Positions 52,536 through 62,213 are shown, numbered from the stretch's first letter. The stretch is DNA of 64,000 nucleotides from JARFUG01 sp050485365 (GCA_050485365.1 JBJHBH010000008.1:1-64000), one strand, 5' to 3'. Notes: generated from the sequence alone by a model not told the origin. Made by a program: numbers and translations.

Positions 52536-52712
52536 TTACGGCCCGGAAGGGGACGGGTCGCTCATGTAGATGACTTCCATCTCGGTCATTTTGCGACCGC
52601 AGTGCGAGTACGAGATCCTGTCGGCTTCAGCGCGGCTGACGCGGCATCGACAGATTTCGCAGTAATATCCGGGTTCCTTGTTCGTCGTGGGTTTTTCCGT
52701 TTTTTCCGCCAT
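52536..52712 (-). CDS. 58-aa zinc-ribbon-like small protein
   Basis: A short gene with an excellent start: AAGGAG 7 nt before the ATG at 52712. The product has a Lys/Thr-rich head (MAEKTEKPTTNKEPG) and a compact metal site, YYCEICRCRVS, followed after 14 residues by SHCGRKMTEM, giving four Cys and one His as possible zinc ligands. The family is not recognised. It is transcribed towards the DUF4139 terminator; the next gene upstream on this strand ends 109 nt away. Confidence 0.65.
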   Translation of the reverse strand: MAEKTEKPTTNKEPGYYCEICRCRVSRAEADRISYSHCGRKMTEMEVIYMSDPSPSGP

Positions 52713-52820
52713 GATTCGCTCCTTTCGTCTTCTGGCGAAGAATCCGGTCGGAAGAGTTAACTTTTCTTTGCACTTCTAAATATATCATCCGTTCGGTAAG
52801 ATTTCAAACCCCCGCCCCCT

Positions 52821-54575
52821 TCACTCCGGGGGATGGCCGTAGGCCCCCGCCCACAGTCCGGTGAAGAAGTGGCGGGCGTTGGTCCCCAGAACGCGGCTGT
52901 CGTACCCCCCTTCCTGCACCACCAGAATCGGCAGGCTGAGCGCGCCGAGCAGCCGGCCGTTTTCGAGAAAATCCTTCGGCTGCAGGCTCCAGGTGCCGGT
53001 GGGGTCCCCCTGCGCGGTGTCGAGGCCGAGGGCCAGAACGAGAAAAAGCGGTTTGTGGCGCGCGATGCGCCGCAGGGCCTTTTCGAGGGCGCGGCGAAAA
53101 GCCGCTCCGTCGACATGCTCCGGCAGGGGAAGATTGAGATTGAATCCGCTGCCCGGCCCGCTCCCCTTCTCGTCCTCGAAGCCGCTGAAATACGGATAGG
53201 CGAAGCGGGGGTGGCCGTGGATGGAGACGGTGAGGACGTCGGCGCGCTCGTAGAAGATCTCCTGCGTGCCGTTGCCGTGATGGTAGTCGATGTCGAGCAC
53301 CGCCACCTTCCCGTGGGCCGAGAGGTGATGGGCCGCCACGGCGGCCGAGTTGAAGTAGCAAAACCCCCCGAAGACGCGCCGCTCGGCGTGGTGCCCCGGC
53401 GGGCGCACCAGGGCGTAGGCGATGCGGTGTCCCTTGAGCAGCAGGCGCGCTCCGGTGAGGGCGCAGTCGACCGAGCGCGTCGCCGCCAGCCAGGCGTTGC
53501 GGGTGAGGGGGGTGAAGGTGTCGATGCAGAAGTAGCCCGCCCGGATCGCCCGCTCCTTCGGTGGGCGGGCGGCGTTGCGGATCGGAAAGACGTAGGGGTA
53601 GACCGCCTCCTTCTCGCTGAGCCGGGCGCAGACCGCCTTGAGGTAGCTGACGAAATCCCCCTGGTGGACCGCGCGGATGTGCTTCTCGGAGAAGCGGCTC
53701 ACCGGCGTGCGGCGAAAGTAGGGGGTGCGTTCGAGCTCGCGCACGATGGAGCGGATGCGCACCGGCGCCTCGACGTAGCCGCGCTCGCGCACATGATGGA
53801 TCTCGTGCTTGTCGTTGACGACGAGGGGGATCTGCCGGTCGGCGGGGACGGCGCCGCGCGGCGGCGGAGGGGGCGTCATCGCGCTCAGATAGCGGAAGGG
53901 GCGAAGGCGCACCGGGTCGTCGCGGAAGGAGGCGACGACCTTCTCGATGTACTCCTTCGAGCACAGATGGGCGTACTTTCGCTCCAGAATCGCCCGCACG
54001 ATCTGCCGGGCGCTCTGGGCCGGCAGATCGATCCCCTGCCCCAGGTCGTCGAAGACGAGATAGGGCGGGTTGTCCTCCCCCTCCTTCACCGGCGTCTCGT
54101 AGGCGGTCCCGGCGACGGGGCGGGCGCCGTACTGCTCGTAGAACTTGAGGCGGGCGCGGTTCTGGCGCAGCACCGCCGGGTCGCGGCACAGCTTCGGGTC
54201 GTCGGGGAGCGACTCGAAGAAGATCCCCACCGTCCCCAGAGCCAGCGCCTCCTCGCGCAGCCGCTCGTACAGCGCGCCGCCGATCCCCCGCCCCGTCATC
54301 TTCTTCGCCGCCGAAATGTATTCGAGGCAGCAAAAGCGCAGCTGCGGGTCGTGCAGCACCAGCGCGAAGCCGAGCATCTGGCCGCGCTGCGCCTCGGCGA
54401 CGTAGAGGATAGAGCGGAAGCGGTATTTCAGCGGATTTCTGAGCTGCTCGGGGAGCTTGTCGATGTCCTTTTTCGACAGATCGGGGAACTGAACGCGCAG
54501 GATGTGCTGAACCTCGCGGATCGCGGCGCGATTGATCGGCAGAAGGTCGTCGTAGATGCGGCGGATGCCGAACAT
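52821..54575 (-). CDS. GNAT acetyltransferase fused to histone deacetylase-like amidohydrolase
   Basis: A 584-aa two-domain protein. Residues 1 to about 200 are a GNAT domain (YVAEAQRGQMLGFALVL, then KKMTGRGIGGALYERLREEA, the acetyl-CoA pyrophosphate loop). Residues 240-584 are a zinc-dependent deacetylase of the HDAC/AcuC/acetylpolyamine amidohydrolase family: YALVRPPGHHAERRVFGGF (catalytic His pair), VLDIDYHHGNGTQEIF (metal Asp and His) and VVQEGGYDSRVLG. The fusion puts an acetylating and a deacetylating activity in one chain. The substrate (protein lysine, polyamine or other) is open. ATG at 54575. Confidence 0.88.
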   Translation of the reverse strand: MFGIRRIYDDLLPINRAAIREVQHILRVQFPDLSKKDIDKLPEQLRNPLKYRFRSILYVAEAQRGQMLGFALVLHDPQLRFCCLEYISAAKKMTGRGIGGALYERLREEALALGTVGIFFESLPDDPKLCRDPAVLRQNRARLKFYEQYGARPVAGTAYETPVKEGEDNPPYLVFDDLGQGIDLPAQSARQIVRAILERKYAHLCSKEYIEKVVASFRDDPVRLRPFRYLSAMTPPPPPRGAVPADRQIPLVVNDKHEIHHVRERGYVEAPVRIRSIVRELERTPYFRRTPVSRFSEKHIRAVHQGDFVSYLKAVCARLSEKEAVYPYVFPIRNAARPPKERAIRAGYFCIDTFTPLTRNAWLAATRSVDCALTGARLLLKGHRIAYALVRPPGHHAERRVFGGFCYFNSAAVAAHHLSAHGKVAVLDIDYHHGNGTQEIFYERADVLTVSIHGHPRFAYPYFSGFEDEKGSGPGSGFNLNLPLPEHVDGAAFRRALEKALRRIARHKPLFLVLALGLDTAQGDPTGTWSLQPKDFLENGRLLGALSLPILVVQEGGYDSRVLGTNARHFFTGLWAGAYGHPPE

Positions 54576-54782
54576 GGTCTCTCCGGGTAAGGGGTTGTTT
54601 TCATTATAGCACCGCCGAATGCAGGCGTCGCGGGCGCTTCAGGGGCCGTCTCGGCGGGGCGTTTTCGCTTGCAATCGGCTGCGAAGTGCACGATATTTCA
54701 CTACGGCAGCCTTTTTTAATTCGAGACTTTCAAGCCAGGGGGGCGCGGGTCTCTTCATTCGAGAGAATGATCTTCCCCTGAC

Positions 54783-56009
54783 ATGCAATCGCCCAAGGCT
54801 ACGATCGACCGACCGTTCCCCTGCGCCTGCCTTTCGCTGCGCCGGTTGCGCATCGCCTACGCGGCGGCCGCCCTCGTCGCTGTTTTTGCGGCGCTCCTGT
54901 ACGCTCCGCTCTGGGGGGCGGCCCTCGCCCTCGGCGCCGCCCTCGCCGGCTTTTCGGCCCTTCAGTATCTCATCGAACGCGATCTGCGCACCGACCTCTC
55001 TCACGCCCTGAACCGACCCGAAACCGCCGAAGCGAACGCCTGCAGCGCCGAAGTCCTCGAAGCCCGGCAGGCCCAGTTCGACTCCGTCGTGCGCGTTCTG
55101 GCCGAATCGATCGACGCGCGCGACTACCTCACCGCCGGCCACTCGCGCAAGGTTGCCGAATACGCCGAGGGGATCGCCGCGCAGATGGGGCTCTGCGCCG
55201 AGTTCCGGCGCATGCTGCGCACCGCCGCGCTGCTGCACGACTACGGCAAGATCGCCATCCCCGACACCATCCTGAAAAAGGAAGGCCCTCTGTCCGAAGA
55301 GGAGAGGGCCATCATCAACACCCACCCCGCCCGCTCGAAACAGATCCTCGAAAAGATCGACCTCGACGGCGTCTACCGCGAGATCCCCGACATCGTCCTG
55401 TCGCACCACGAGCGCTGGGACGGCACCGGCTACCCCAACGCCCTGCGGGGGGAGCAAATCCCCCTCGCCTCGCGCATCATCGCCGTCGCCGACTACTACG
55501 AAGCGATCACCGCCAAGCGCCACTACCGCGAACCGATGCGCCTGCAGGAGGCCCTGTGCATTCTGCAGGGCGAATCGGGGCGACACTTCGACCCGCGCGT
55601 CCTCGACGCCTTCTTCGGCTACCTGCGCAAGGCCCCCTTCGTCCGGTGCGACCGCGGCGAGGAGGAGGCGCAGGTGCGCGTGCCGCGCTCGGCCTACCGC
55701 ACCGAGATCGCCGTCAAGGCCGACCGCCGCATCTACGCCGGGTTCAGCGTCGACATCAGCTGCGGAGGGCTCTATTTCGCCACCTGCGACGTGTGCGACA
55801 TCTCCCCCGACACCGAGCTCAGCGTCACCTTCGAGCTGCCGCAGCAAAAAAAGCTCGCCCAGGTGTGCGGGCGGGTGGCCTGGATCAACCGCGGAACCCC
55901 CCGCCCCGCCGAACGCCTCCCCGAAGGGTTCGGCGTCGTCTTCCACAACATCGGCGACGACGTGCGAAGCGCCATCGAGCGCTACATGGAAGAGCCGATC
56001 CCCTACTGA
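54783..56009 (+). CDS. HD-GYP c-di-GMP phosphodiesterase with PilZ domain
   Basis: A 408-aa protein. Two hydrophobic helices (about 25-60) anchor it. The HD-GYP domain follows: AGHSRKVAEYAEGIAAQMG, TAALLHDYGKIAIPDTIL (HD with the following GKIAIPD), IVLSHHERWDGTGYP (the GYP motif as GTGYP) and ADYYEAITAKRHYR. The last 110 residues form a PilZ-like domain (SVDISCGGLYF, GRVAWIN) that may sense c-di-GMP. It should hydrolyse c-di-GMP to GMP, countering the GGDEF protein at 28-31 kb. Confidence 0.9.
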   Translation: MQSPKATIDRPFPCACLSLRRLRIAYAAAALVAVFAALLYAPLWGAALALGAALAGFSALQYLIERDLRTDLSHALNRPETAEANACSAEVLEARQAQFDSVVRVLAESIDARDYLTAGHSRKVAEYAEGIAAQMGLCAEFRRMLRTAALLHDYGKIAIPDTILKKEGPLSEEERAIINTHPARSKQILEKIDLDGVYREIPDIVLSHHERWDGTGYPNALRGEQIPLASRIIAVADYYEAITAKRHYREPMRLQEALCILQGESGRHFDPRVLDAFFGYLRKAPFVRCDRGEEEAQVRVPRSAYRTEIAVKADRRIYAGFSVDISCGGLYFATCDVCDISPDTELSVTFELPQQKKLAQVCGRVAWINRGTPRPAERLPEGFGVVFHNIGDDVRSAIERYMEEPIPY

Positions 56010-56022
56010 TTTAATTTTACAA

Positions 56023-56045
56023 AACCAGGGACACTCCCCATATTT
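56023..56045 (+). repeat. RAYT-associated repeat, left unit
   Basis: AACCAGGGACACTCCCCATATTT, 37 nt before the transposase start. Its inverse lies directly after the gene (56744-56766), and the perfect double copy is at 63233-63304. Confidence 0.7.
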
Positions 56046-56082
56046 CCCTTGCATCGCCTCTTCCCATTCGCTACCATCCCCC

Positions 56083-56748
56083 ATGCCCAGAATCGCCCGC
56101 ATCATCGCCCCCGGCTATCCCCACCACATCACCCAGCGTGGCAACAACCGCGCCACCGTCTTTTTCGATGACGAAGACCGGCAGACCTATCTCAAACTGC
56201 TGAGCGTCTACGCGCGCAAACACGCCCTGCAGATCTGGGCCTACTGCCTGATGGACAATCACGTCCATCTGCTCGCCGTCCCGCAGACCGAGAGATCTCT
56301 GGCGCGCGGCGTCGGCCTCACCAATCAGGTCTACACCCAGTATCTCAACCGCAAGCTGCGTCAGTCCGGCCGCATCTGGCAGAACCGCTTTTACTCGTGC
56401 ATTGTGGAGCATGAAGCGTATCTGTGGGCGGTGGCGCGATACATCGAACGAAATCCGTTGAAGGCGGGTGTGGTCGATCGGGTCGAGGATTATCCCTGGT
56501 CCAGCGCCCGGGCGCACCTGATCGGAGCGAAGGATGCGGTGCTGGACGAGGCGTCCTGGCTCGATGCGTCGCAGCGCAGACGTTATGGGGAATTCCTCCT
56601 GCAGTCGAAGGATGAAACCGACGAGGCGCTCCGCAAGGCGACGCGCACCGGACGGCCGTTCGGCTCGGAGGGATTTGTAGATATGCTCGAAGAGCGGCTG
56701 CACGTGGTGTTGCGGGCGAAGAGAGCGGGGAGGCCTCCGAAACAATAG
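56083..56748 (+). CDS. REP-associated tyrosine transposase (RAYT)
   Basis: A 221-aa Y1/HUH endonuclease-type protein of the IS200/IS605-like RAYT group. It starts with the typical MPRIARIIAPGYPHHITQRG, has YCLMDNHVHLLAV (the HUH pair), the putative catalytic Tyr in GLTNQVYTQYLNRK, GRIWQNRFYSC, and a YIERNPLKAGVV helix before a basic tail. RAYTs nick and move or multiply palindromic REP sequences and are usually single-copy domesticated genes. It is flanked by inverted copies of its probable REP. No second transposon gene (tnpB) is present. Confidence 0.92.
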   Translation: MPRIARIIAPGYPHHITQRGNNRATVFFDDEDRQTYLKLLSVYARKHALQIWAYCLMDNHVHLLAVPQTERSLARGVGLTNQVYTQYLNRKLRQSGRIWQNRFYSCIVEHEAYLWAVARYIERNPLKAGVVDRVEDYPWSSARAHLIGAKDAVLDEASWLDASQRRRYGEFLLQSKDETDEALRKATRTGRPFGSEGFVDMLEERLHVVLRAKRAGRPPKQ

Positions 56749-56780
56749 GGGGAGTGTCCCTAATTTGAATCCCCCTATTT
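56744..56780. repeat. RAYT-associated repeat, right unit
   Basis: AATAGGGGGAGTGTCCCTAA (start 56744) is the inverse of 56023-56045. AATAGGGGG also pairs with CCCCCTATT at 56771-56779, giving a hairpin immediately after the transposase gene, whose last codons it overlaps. Confidence 0.7.
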
Positions 56781-57085
56781 CCGGGGCCGCCATCGAACGC
56801 TAGATGGCGTTCCGCGGCGAAGCGCTCTTGCCGAACGGCTCGCCTCCTGAGGGCGCTCCTCCTCCCTCCCCCCCCCCGATTATCTTCTCGGACTTGCACT
56901 CTGGTAAAATTGATTCTCCTAAAGGAAGGGGAACGGAATGGCCAGGGGGCGCTTTTCGCCGTCCCTGCGAGCCGCGACTCGTACAAGGTGAATCGATCTA
57001 CGGAATTTTAGTGAAACTGTCGTGAAAATTTACTAAAGTTACCGCGCTTGGACGGAGCGCTTTGTGGTGAAAAGGGATGTGCACA
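56781..57085. other. Gene-free stretch before the CheB-CheR gene
   Basis: The gap between the transposase repeat and the next gene has no supported full gene. It holds a pyrimidine-rich tract, an extended -10 (TGGTAAAAT at 56902-56910), a good ribosome binding site (AAAGGAAGGGG at 56921-56931) before an ATG at 56938, and repeat copy D. That ATG opens only 17 codons, ending in the repeat. The remainder (56996-57085) is A/T-rich leader. Confidence 0.5.
56939..56995 (+). repeat. Dispersed repeat, copy D (deleted form)
   Basis: It matches the left core (GGCGCTTTTCGCCGTCC) and the right end (GAGCCGCGACTCG, AAGGTGAAT) of the other copies, with the middle lost. It is the shortest of the five. Confidence 0.55.
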
Positions 57086-60000
57086 ATGGCAGGGCGTGAG
57101 GCGCAGGGTCGCGCGACGAAGAAAAACGCCGAAAAGGGCAGGGCGAAGCCGGGCGAGACGCCGCCGTCGAGCGCTTCGCCGGGCGGCGGCGATTTTCCCA
57201 TTGTCTGCGTCGGCGCCTCGGCCGGGGGGCTCAGGGCCATAGAGGGGTTCTTCGCCGGGGTTCCGCAAGACTGCGAGATGGCCTTCGTTGTCGTCCAGCA
57301 CCTCGACCCGCAACGCGAGAGCCTGCTCAAGAACCTCATCGGGCAGTACGCCGACCTGCCGGTCCGGCTGGCCGAGGAGGGGACGGCGGTGGAACCGGGG
57401 CACATCTACGTCAAGGCTCCGGGGCGCGACGTCGTCCTGCGAGGAGGCACGCTGCACCTGCAGGATTCGGCGGAGCCCTCTTCGCTTCGCCACCCCATCA
57501 ACGCCTTTTTGCGCTCTCTCGCCGACGACAAGGGTGAGCGGGGGATCGCCGTCATCCTCTCCGGCACGGGGAGCGACGGGACGCTGGGGGTGCGCGCGGT
57601 GCATGCCGCGGGGGGGCTCGTGCTCGTTCAGGAGGAAGGGGAGGCCGAGTACGACGGGATGCCCCGCAGCGCCATCGAGACGGGGATGGTCGATTTCGTC
57701 CTGCCGGCGGAGCGCATGGCGCAGGAGATCATGCGCTACTGCAACCATCCCCTCGTCGCCCGCCGCGAGATGAAGCGCGAGTGGGCCGAAGAGCGCTCCG
57801 GCAGCGAGATGGCGACGGTGCTGGGGATCGTGCGCGCCCAGACGGGGCATGACTTCTCGCTCTACAAGCGCAACACCATCCGCCGCCGCATCGAGCGCCG
57901 CCTGGCGATCCACAAGCTCGAGCGCCTCTCCGACTACGCCGCGCTGCTGCGCCAGAACCCTTCCGAAGGGCAGGCCCTCTTCAAGGACCTGCTCATCAAC
58001 GTCACCAGCTTCTTTCGCGACCCCGAGGCCTTCGAGCTTCTTGGGGAAGAGCTGCGCCGGCTTCTCAAAGAGCATCCCGCCGAGGAGCCGGTGCGGGTCT
58101 GGGTCCCCGGATGCGCCACCGGCGAGGAAGCCTACACGCTGGCGATCCTTTTGATCGAGGCGATGGAGGAGCTGGAGAAGATCTTCCCCGTCAAGATCTT
58201 CGCCAGCGACATCAACCCGCAGTCGATCGAGACGGGGCGCGAGGGGATCTACCCCGACTCCATCGCCGCCGACGTCTCCGGGCGCCGCCTCATGCGCTAC
58301 TTCACCCGTCACGAGGGGCACTACCGGGTCGACGTGCGCCTGCGCGAGATGGTCGTCTTCGCGGTGCACGACCTCACGCGCGACCCCCCTTTCTCGCGCC
58401 TCGACCTGGTGTGCTGCCGCAACCTGCTGATCTACCTCGAGACCCGGATGCAGAAAAAGGTCATCCCGCTGCTGCGCTACGCCCTGAAGCCGGGGGGGGT
58501 GCTGCTGCTCGGCTCCTCGGAGGAGGTCGGCGAGTTCGGCGATCTCTTCACGCCGCTCAACCGCAAGTGGAAGATCTTCCGCGCGCTGGAGCAGACCCCC
58601 GTCCTTCGCCATCAGGACTTCAACCTCATGCCGCAGATCCGGTCCGGAACGGCCGCCGCCGCAGAAACGCCCCAAGCGGCGCAGAAGCCCTCGCCGCAGA
58701 CGGTCCGAAGACGCGAGGCGGCCCTTCGCGCGCTGGTGGAGACCTCGCTCATGGAAGAATACGCCCCTCCGGGGGTTCTGCTCGACGAGCACGACGACGT
58801 CCTCTATTTTCACGGCGAGACATCCCCCTACCTCTCGCCGCCGCGCGGAGAGCCGTCGCTCAACGTGGCGCGCCTGGTGCGCGGCGAGGTGGCCGCCGCC
58901 CTGCCCGACCTTCTGAGCCGGGCGCGGGCGCTGCAGCAGCGGGTGCGAAGCGAGGCGCTGCGCATGCCGACCGCCGTCGGGAGCGTGCGGGTCGAAGTCA
59001 GCGTCAAGCCGATGCCGACGGCGGGGCATGGCCACCTTCTGGTCACCTTCGAGACGGTGGAGGCGGCACCGACCGAAGGGGAGTCGCCCCGGGGCGACTC
59101 CTGCGACGTGCGCCTGGTCGGGCTTCAGCGCGAGCTCTTCTCTACCCGCCAGGACCTGCAGGCGACCATTGAAGAGCTCGAGACGGCCAACGAGGAGCTG
59201 CAAAGCGCCAACGAGGAGCTGCAGGCCAACAACGAGGAGCTGCAGTCGACCAACGAGGAGCTCGAAACCTCGCGCGAAGAGCTTCAGTCGACCAACGAAG
59301 AGATCGAGACGGTCAACGCCGAGCTCAAGAAGACCAACGACGAGCTGCTGCAGGCCAACGACGACATCAACAACCTTTTCACCGCCACCGACATCGGCAC
59401 CCTGATCCTCGACACCTCGCTGCGCATCAAGCGCTACACCCCGTCGGCGACCCGGTTCTTTCGCCTGATCCCCTCGGACGTCGGCCGCCCGGTGACCGAC
59501 ATCGCCACCACCCTCATCCAGGGCGGTCTCGGCGACGACCTGCGCGATGTCCTGGAGAGCCTCCACTGCAAAGAGCGCGAGATCGAGAGCCGCAACGGGC
59601 GATGGTACGCGGTGCACATCGTGCCGTATCGCACCAGCACCAACGTCATCGCCGGCGTCATCGTCACCTTCACCGACATCACCGACCTCAAGAAGGCGGA
59701 GATCGCCGCCCGCGAGGCGCGCCTGTACGCCGACGCCATCATCGGGACCCTTCGCGAGCCCTTCCTCGTTCTTGACGCCGGGCTGAAGGTCGTTTCGGCC
59801 AACGGCGCCTTCTACAACGTCTTTCGCGTCGAACGCAGCGAGACGGAAAATTCGCTCCTCTTCGAGCTCGGAGCGGGGCAGTGGGACATCGCGCCGCTGC
59901 GCGAGCTGCTCGAGCGCATCGTTCCGGCCAACGAGACCTTCGACGATTTTCGCGTCGAGCACGATTTTCCGCATATCGGGCGCCGCGTCTTTTTGCTGAA

Positions 60001-60088
60001 CGCCCGGCGCATCGAGCGCAAGGAACGGGCGGATCTGATTCTACTGGCTTTTGAAGACGTTACCCAACGGCAGGGGGAGAACGCATGA
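57086..60088 (+). CDS. CheB-CheR-PAS fusion signalling protein
   Basis: About 1000 aa. A CheB methylesterase domain comes first (GASAGGLRAIEGF with the catalytic Ser, VVVQHLDPQ with His, ILSGTGSDGTLG with Asp) without a receiver domain. A CheR methyltransferase follows: SLYKRNTIRRRIERR, INVTSFFRDPEAF, SAM-binding VWVPGCATGEEAY and NLLIYLE. Then comes a long coiled coil with repeated NEELQ units (about residues 690-770) and one or two PAS domains. Such fusions regulate non-standard chemosensory or sensory kinases. The ATG at 57086 is preferred to 57077. The 3' end overlaps the next gene by 4 nt. Confidence 0.9.
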   Translation: MAGREAQGRATKKNAEKGRAKPGETPPSSASPGGGDFPIVCVGASAGGLRAIEGFFAGVPQDCEMAFVVVQHLDPQRESLLKNLIGQYADLPVRLAEEGTAVEPGHIYVKAPGRDVVLRGGTLHLQDSAEPSSLRHPINAFLRSLADDKGERGIAVILSGTGSDGTLGVRAVHAAGGLVLVQEEGEAEYDGMPRSAIETGMVDFVLPAERMAQEIMRYCNHPLVARREMKREWAEERSGSEMATVLGIVRAQTGHDFSLYKRNTIRRRIERRLAIHKLERLSDYAALLRQNPSEGQALFKDLLINVTSFFRDPEAFELLGEELRRLLKEHPAEEPVRVWVPGCATGEEAYTLAILLIEAMEELEKIFPVKIFASDINPQSIETGREGIYPDSIAADVSGRRLMRYFTRHEGHYRVDVRLREMVVFAVHDLTRDPPFSRLDLVCCRNLLIYLETRMQKKVIPLLRYALKPGGVLLLGSSEEVGEFGDLFTPLNRKWKIFRALEQTPVLRHQDFNLMPQIRSGTAAAAETPQAAQKPSPQTVRRREAALRALVETSLMEEYAPPGVLLDEHDDVLYFHGETSPYLSPPRGEPSLNVARLVRGEVAAALPDLLSRARALQQRVRSEALRMPTAVGSVRVEVSVKPMPTAGHGHLLVTFETVEAAPTEGESPRGDSCDVRLVGLQRELFSTRQDLQATIEELETANEELQSANEELQANNEELQSTNEELETSREELQSTNEEIETVNAELKKTNDELLQANDDINNLFTATDIGTLILDTSLRIKRYTPSATRFFRLIPSDVGRPVTDIATTLIQGGLGDDLRDVLESLHCKEREIESRNGRWYAVHIVPYRTSTNVIAGVIVTFTDITDLKKAEIAAREARLYADAIIGTLREPFLVLDAGLKVVSANGAFYNVFRVERSETENSLLFELGAGQWDIAPLRELLERIVPANETFDDFRVEHDFPHIGRRVFLLNARRIERKERADLILLAFEDVTQRQGENA

Positions 60089-62177
60089 ATGAGCAGGGTT
60101 CAAAGGGCAATGAACGAAGAGATCGCCTCCAAGAGATTGCCCGGGCCTTCGCCCGCGGAGAGCGCCATGAGCTGGACGGCCTCGCCCCCGGCGACATCGA
60201 GGTCCTTCTGCACGAGCTCGGGGTCTATCAGGCCGAGCTGGAGACGCAGAACGAAGAGCTTCGGGCCGCCAACCTGGAGATCGAAGTGGGGCGCCGACGC
60301 TATCGCGATCTCTACGACTTCGCCCCCGTCGGCTATCTCACCCTCGACCGGGAGGGGGCGATCCGCGAGATCAACCTCACCGCCTGCGATCTTCTGGGGG
60401 GGACGCGCCGAAGCCTCGTCGGAGAGCCCCTGGCGCGCCGCATCGCCGACGCGTGGGCCGGCCCCTTCTACCTCCACCTCGACCGCATCTTCGCCGGCAG
60501 GCAAGATGAGGGGATCGAGATCGTCGTCACCCCAACCGACGCAGAGCCGAGGACGGTCCTGCTGGAGAGCGCCCTGGCCGGCGATGGCGCTGCCCCGGTC
60601 TGCCGTGCGGCGATGACCGACGTCACCGCCAGGCGCCGGGCGGAGGAGAAGCAACGCGCCGGCGAGGCGCGTTTTCGCACCTTCGCCGAGAGCTCCCCCC
60701 TGGGGGTCTTCGAGTGCGACCCCGCCGGGCGCTTCACCTGGGTCAACCGCCGATGGGAGGAGCTCTCCGGCCTCGGAGGGGGCAGGAGTCTCGACTTCGG
60801 CTGGAAACGGGCGATCCACCCCGACGACCGGTCGCGGGTGCTGCGGAGTTGGCCCCGGGGGTCAAGCACCGAAATCTGGAGCGACGAGTGCCGTCTGTTG
60901 CGCCCCGGCGGGTCCGAAGGCTGGGTGCGCCTGATCGTCTCGCCTGTCGAGATCGAAGGAGAGCAAACGGTCTTTGTCGGGACCGCCGAGGAGATTACCG
61001 GACGAAAGCGCGCCGAAGAGGAGGCGATGCGCTCCAGGGAGGCGGCCGAAGACGCCAACCGCGCCAAGAGCGAGTTTCTGGCCAACATGAGCACGAGATC
61101 CGCACCCCGATGACGGTCATCCTCGGCGCCCTGGAGCAGCTTCGCGAAGGGCCCCCCGAGGTGGCCGACGAACTGCTGCGCATGGCGGAGACGTCGGCCG
61201 AGCGTCTTCTGGCGATCATCGACGACATCCTCGATTTCTCGCGCATCGAGGCGCGGCGCCTGGAGATCGCCCACGAGCCCTTCGACCTGCGCGCCTCGGC
61301 GGAGGCGGCCCTCCTCCTTTTTCGCAGAAAGGCTTCGGAGAAGGGTCTGGAGCTGCGGCTCGATATCGCAGCGGACGTCCCCGAGGCGGTCATCGGCGAT
61401 GAGGATCGCCTGGCGCAGGTCCTCATCAATCTCGTCGGCAACGCCGTCAAGTTCACCGCGCGCGGAGAGGTCGCGGTGGGCGTCGAAATGCGCGAGGCGA
61501 TGCTCCACTTCGCCGTGCGCGACACCGGCATCGGCATCCCGCAGGACAAGCTGGACCTCATCTTCGACAGCTTCAGCCAGGTCGACCCCTCGCGCACCCG
61601 CCGCTACGGCGGCACCGGCCTGGGGCTGGCGATCAGCCGGGGGCTCGTCGAGCTCATGGGGGGAACCCTGCGGGGAGAGAGCGTCGAGGGGAAGGGGAGC
61701 GTCTTCACCTTCACCGTTCCGCTCGCCGTGCCGCTTCGGCCCGTTGCAGCCGATCCGGCGCCGGACAAGGAGGCTGCGGCCACCACCAGGGACGATCTGA
61801 AGATCCTCCTCGCCGAGGACGACCCGATGGTCAGAGAGCTCATCGAAATGATCCTGCGTCAGAGGGCATGGAAAGTGACGAGCGTTCCTTGCGGCCGCGA
61901 GGCGGTGGCGCACTGGGAGAATCACCATTTCGACCTCATCCTGATGGACGTACAGATGCCGACCATGGACGGCCTCTCGGCGGTCCGGGAGATCCGGACC
62001 CGGGAGGGGGCGAACGAAGGACGCCATGTGCCGATCATCGCCCTGACCGCCCACGCCCGGCGCGAGGACCGCGACGAGGCGCTGGCCGCCGGCATGGACG
62101 ATTGGCTTCCGAAGCCGGTCTCCAGAGAGCGGCTCTACGCCGTGGTGGAGGAGCATCTGGCGAAAGGTGACTCCTGA
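60085..62177 (+). pseudogene. Hybrid PAS histidine kinase, frameshifted at the H-box
   Basis: Two PAS domains (about residues 50-300; FAPVGYLTLDREGAIREINL, then FECDPAGRFTWVNRRWEELS) lead to the HisKA domain. At 61092-61093 one C is missing: the text gives NMSTRSAPR and stop, while restoring the base gives NMSHEIRTPM and an open frame to 62177. The second part encodes HATPase (NLVGNAVKFTARG, DTGIGIPQDKL, GGTGLGLAISRG) and a receiver domain (LLAEDDPMV, LILMDVQMPTMDG, WLPKPVS). Restored length is about 697 aa. It is either a true inactivating mutation at the catalytic His or a sequencing error. Coupled by ATGA to the CheB-CheR gene. Confidence 0.85.
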
Positions 62178-62213
62178 CCCCCGTGCGGTAGAATAGGGGA
62201 AAGGAGACCATCC

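Noticed and set aside
56023..56780. The RAYT region as a complete IS200/IS605 insertion sequence
   Set aside because: There is no tnpB, and the protein belongs to the domesticated RAYT type; the flanks are REP units rather than IS ends.
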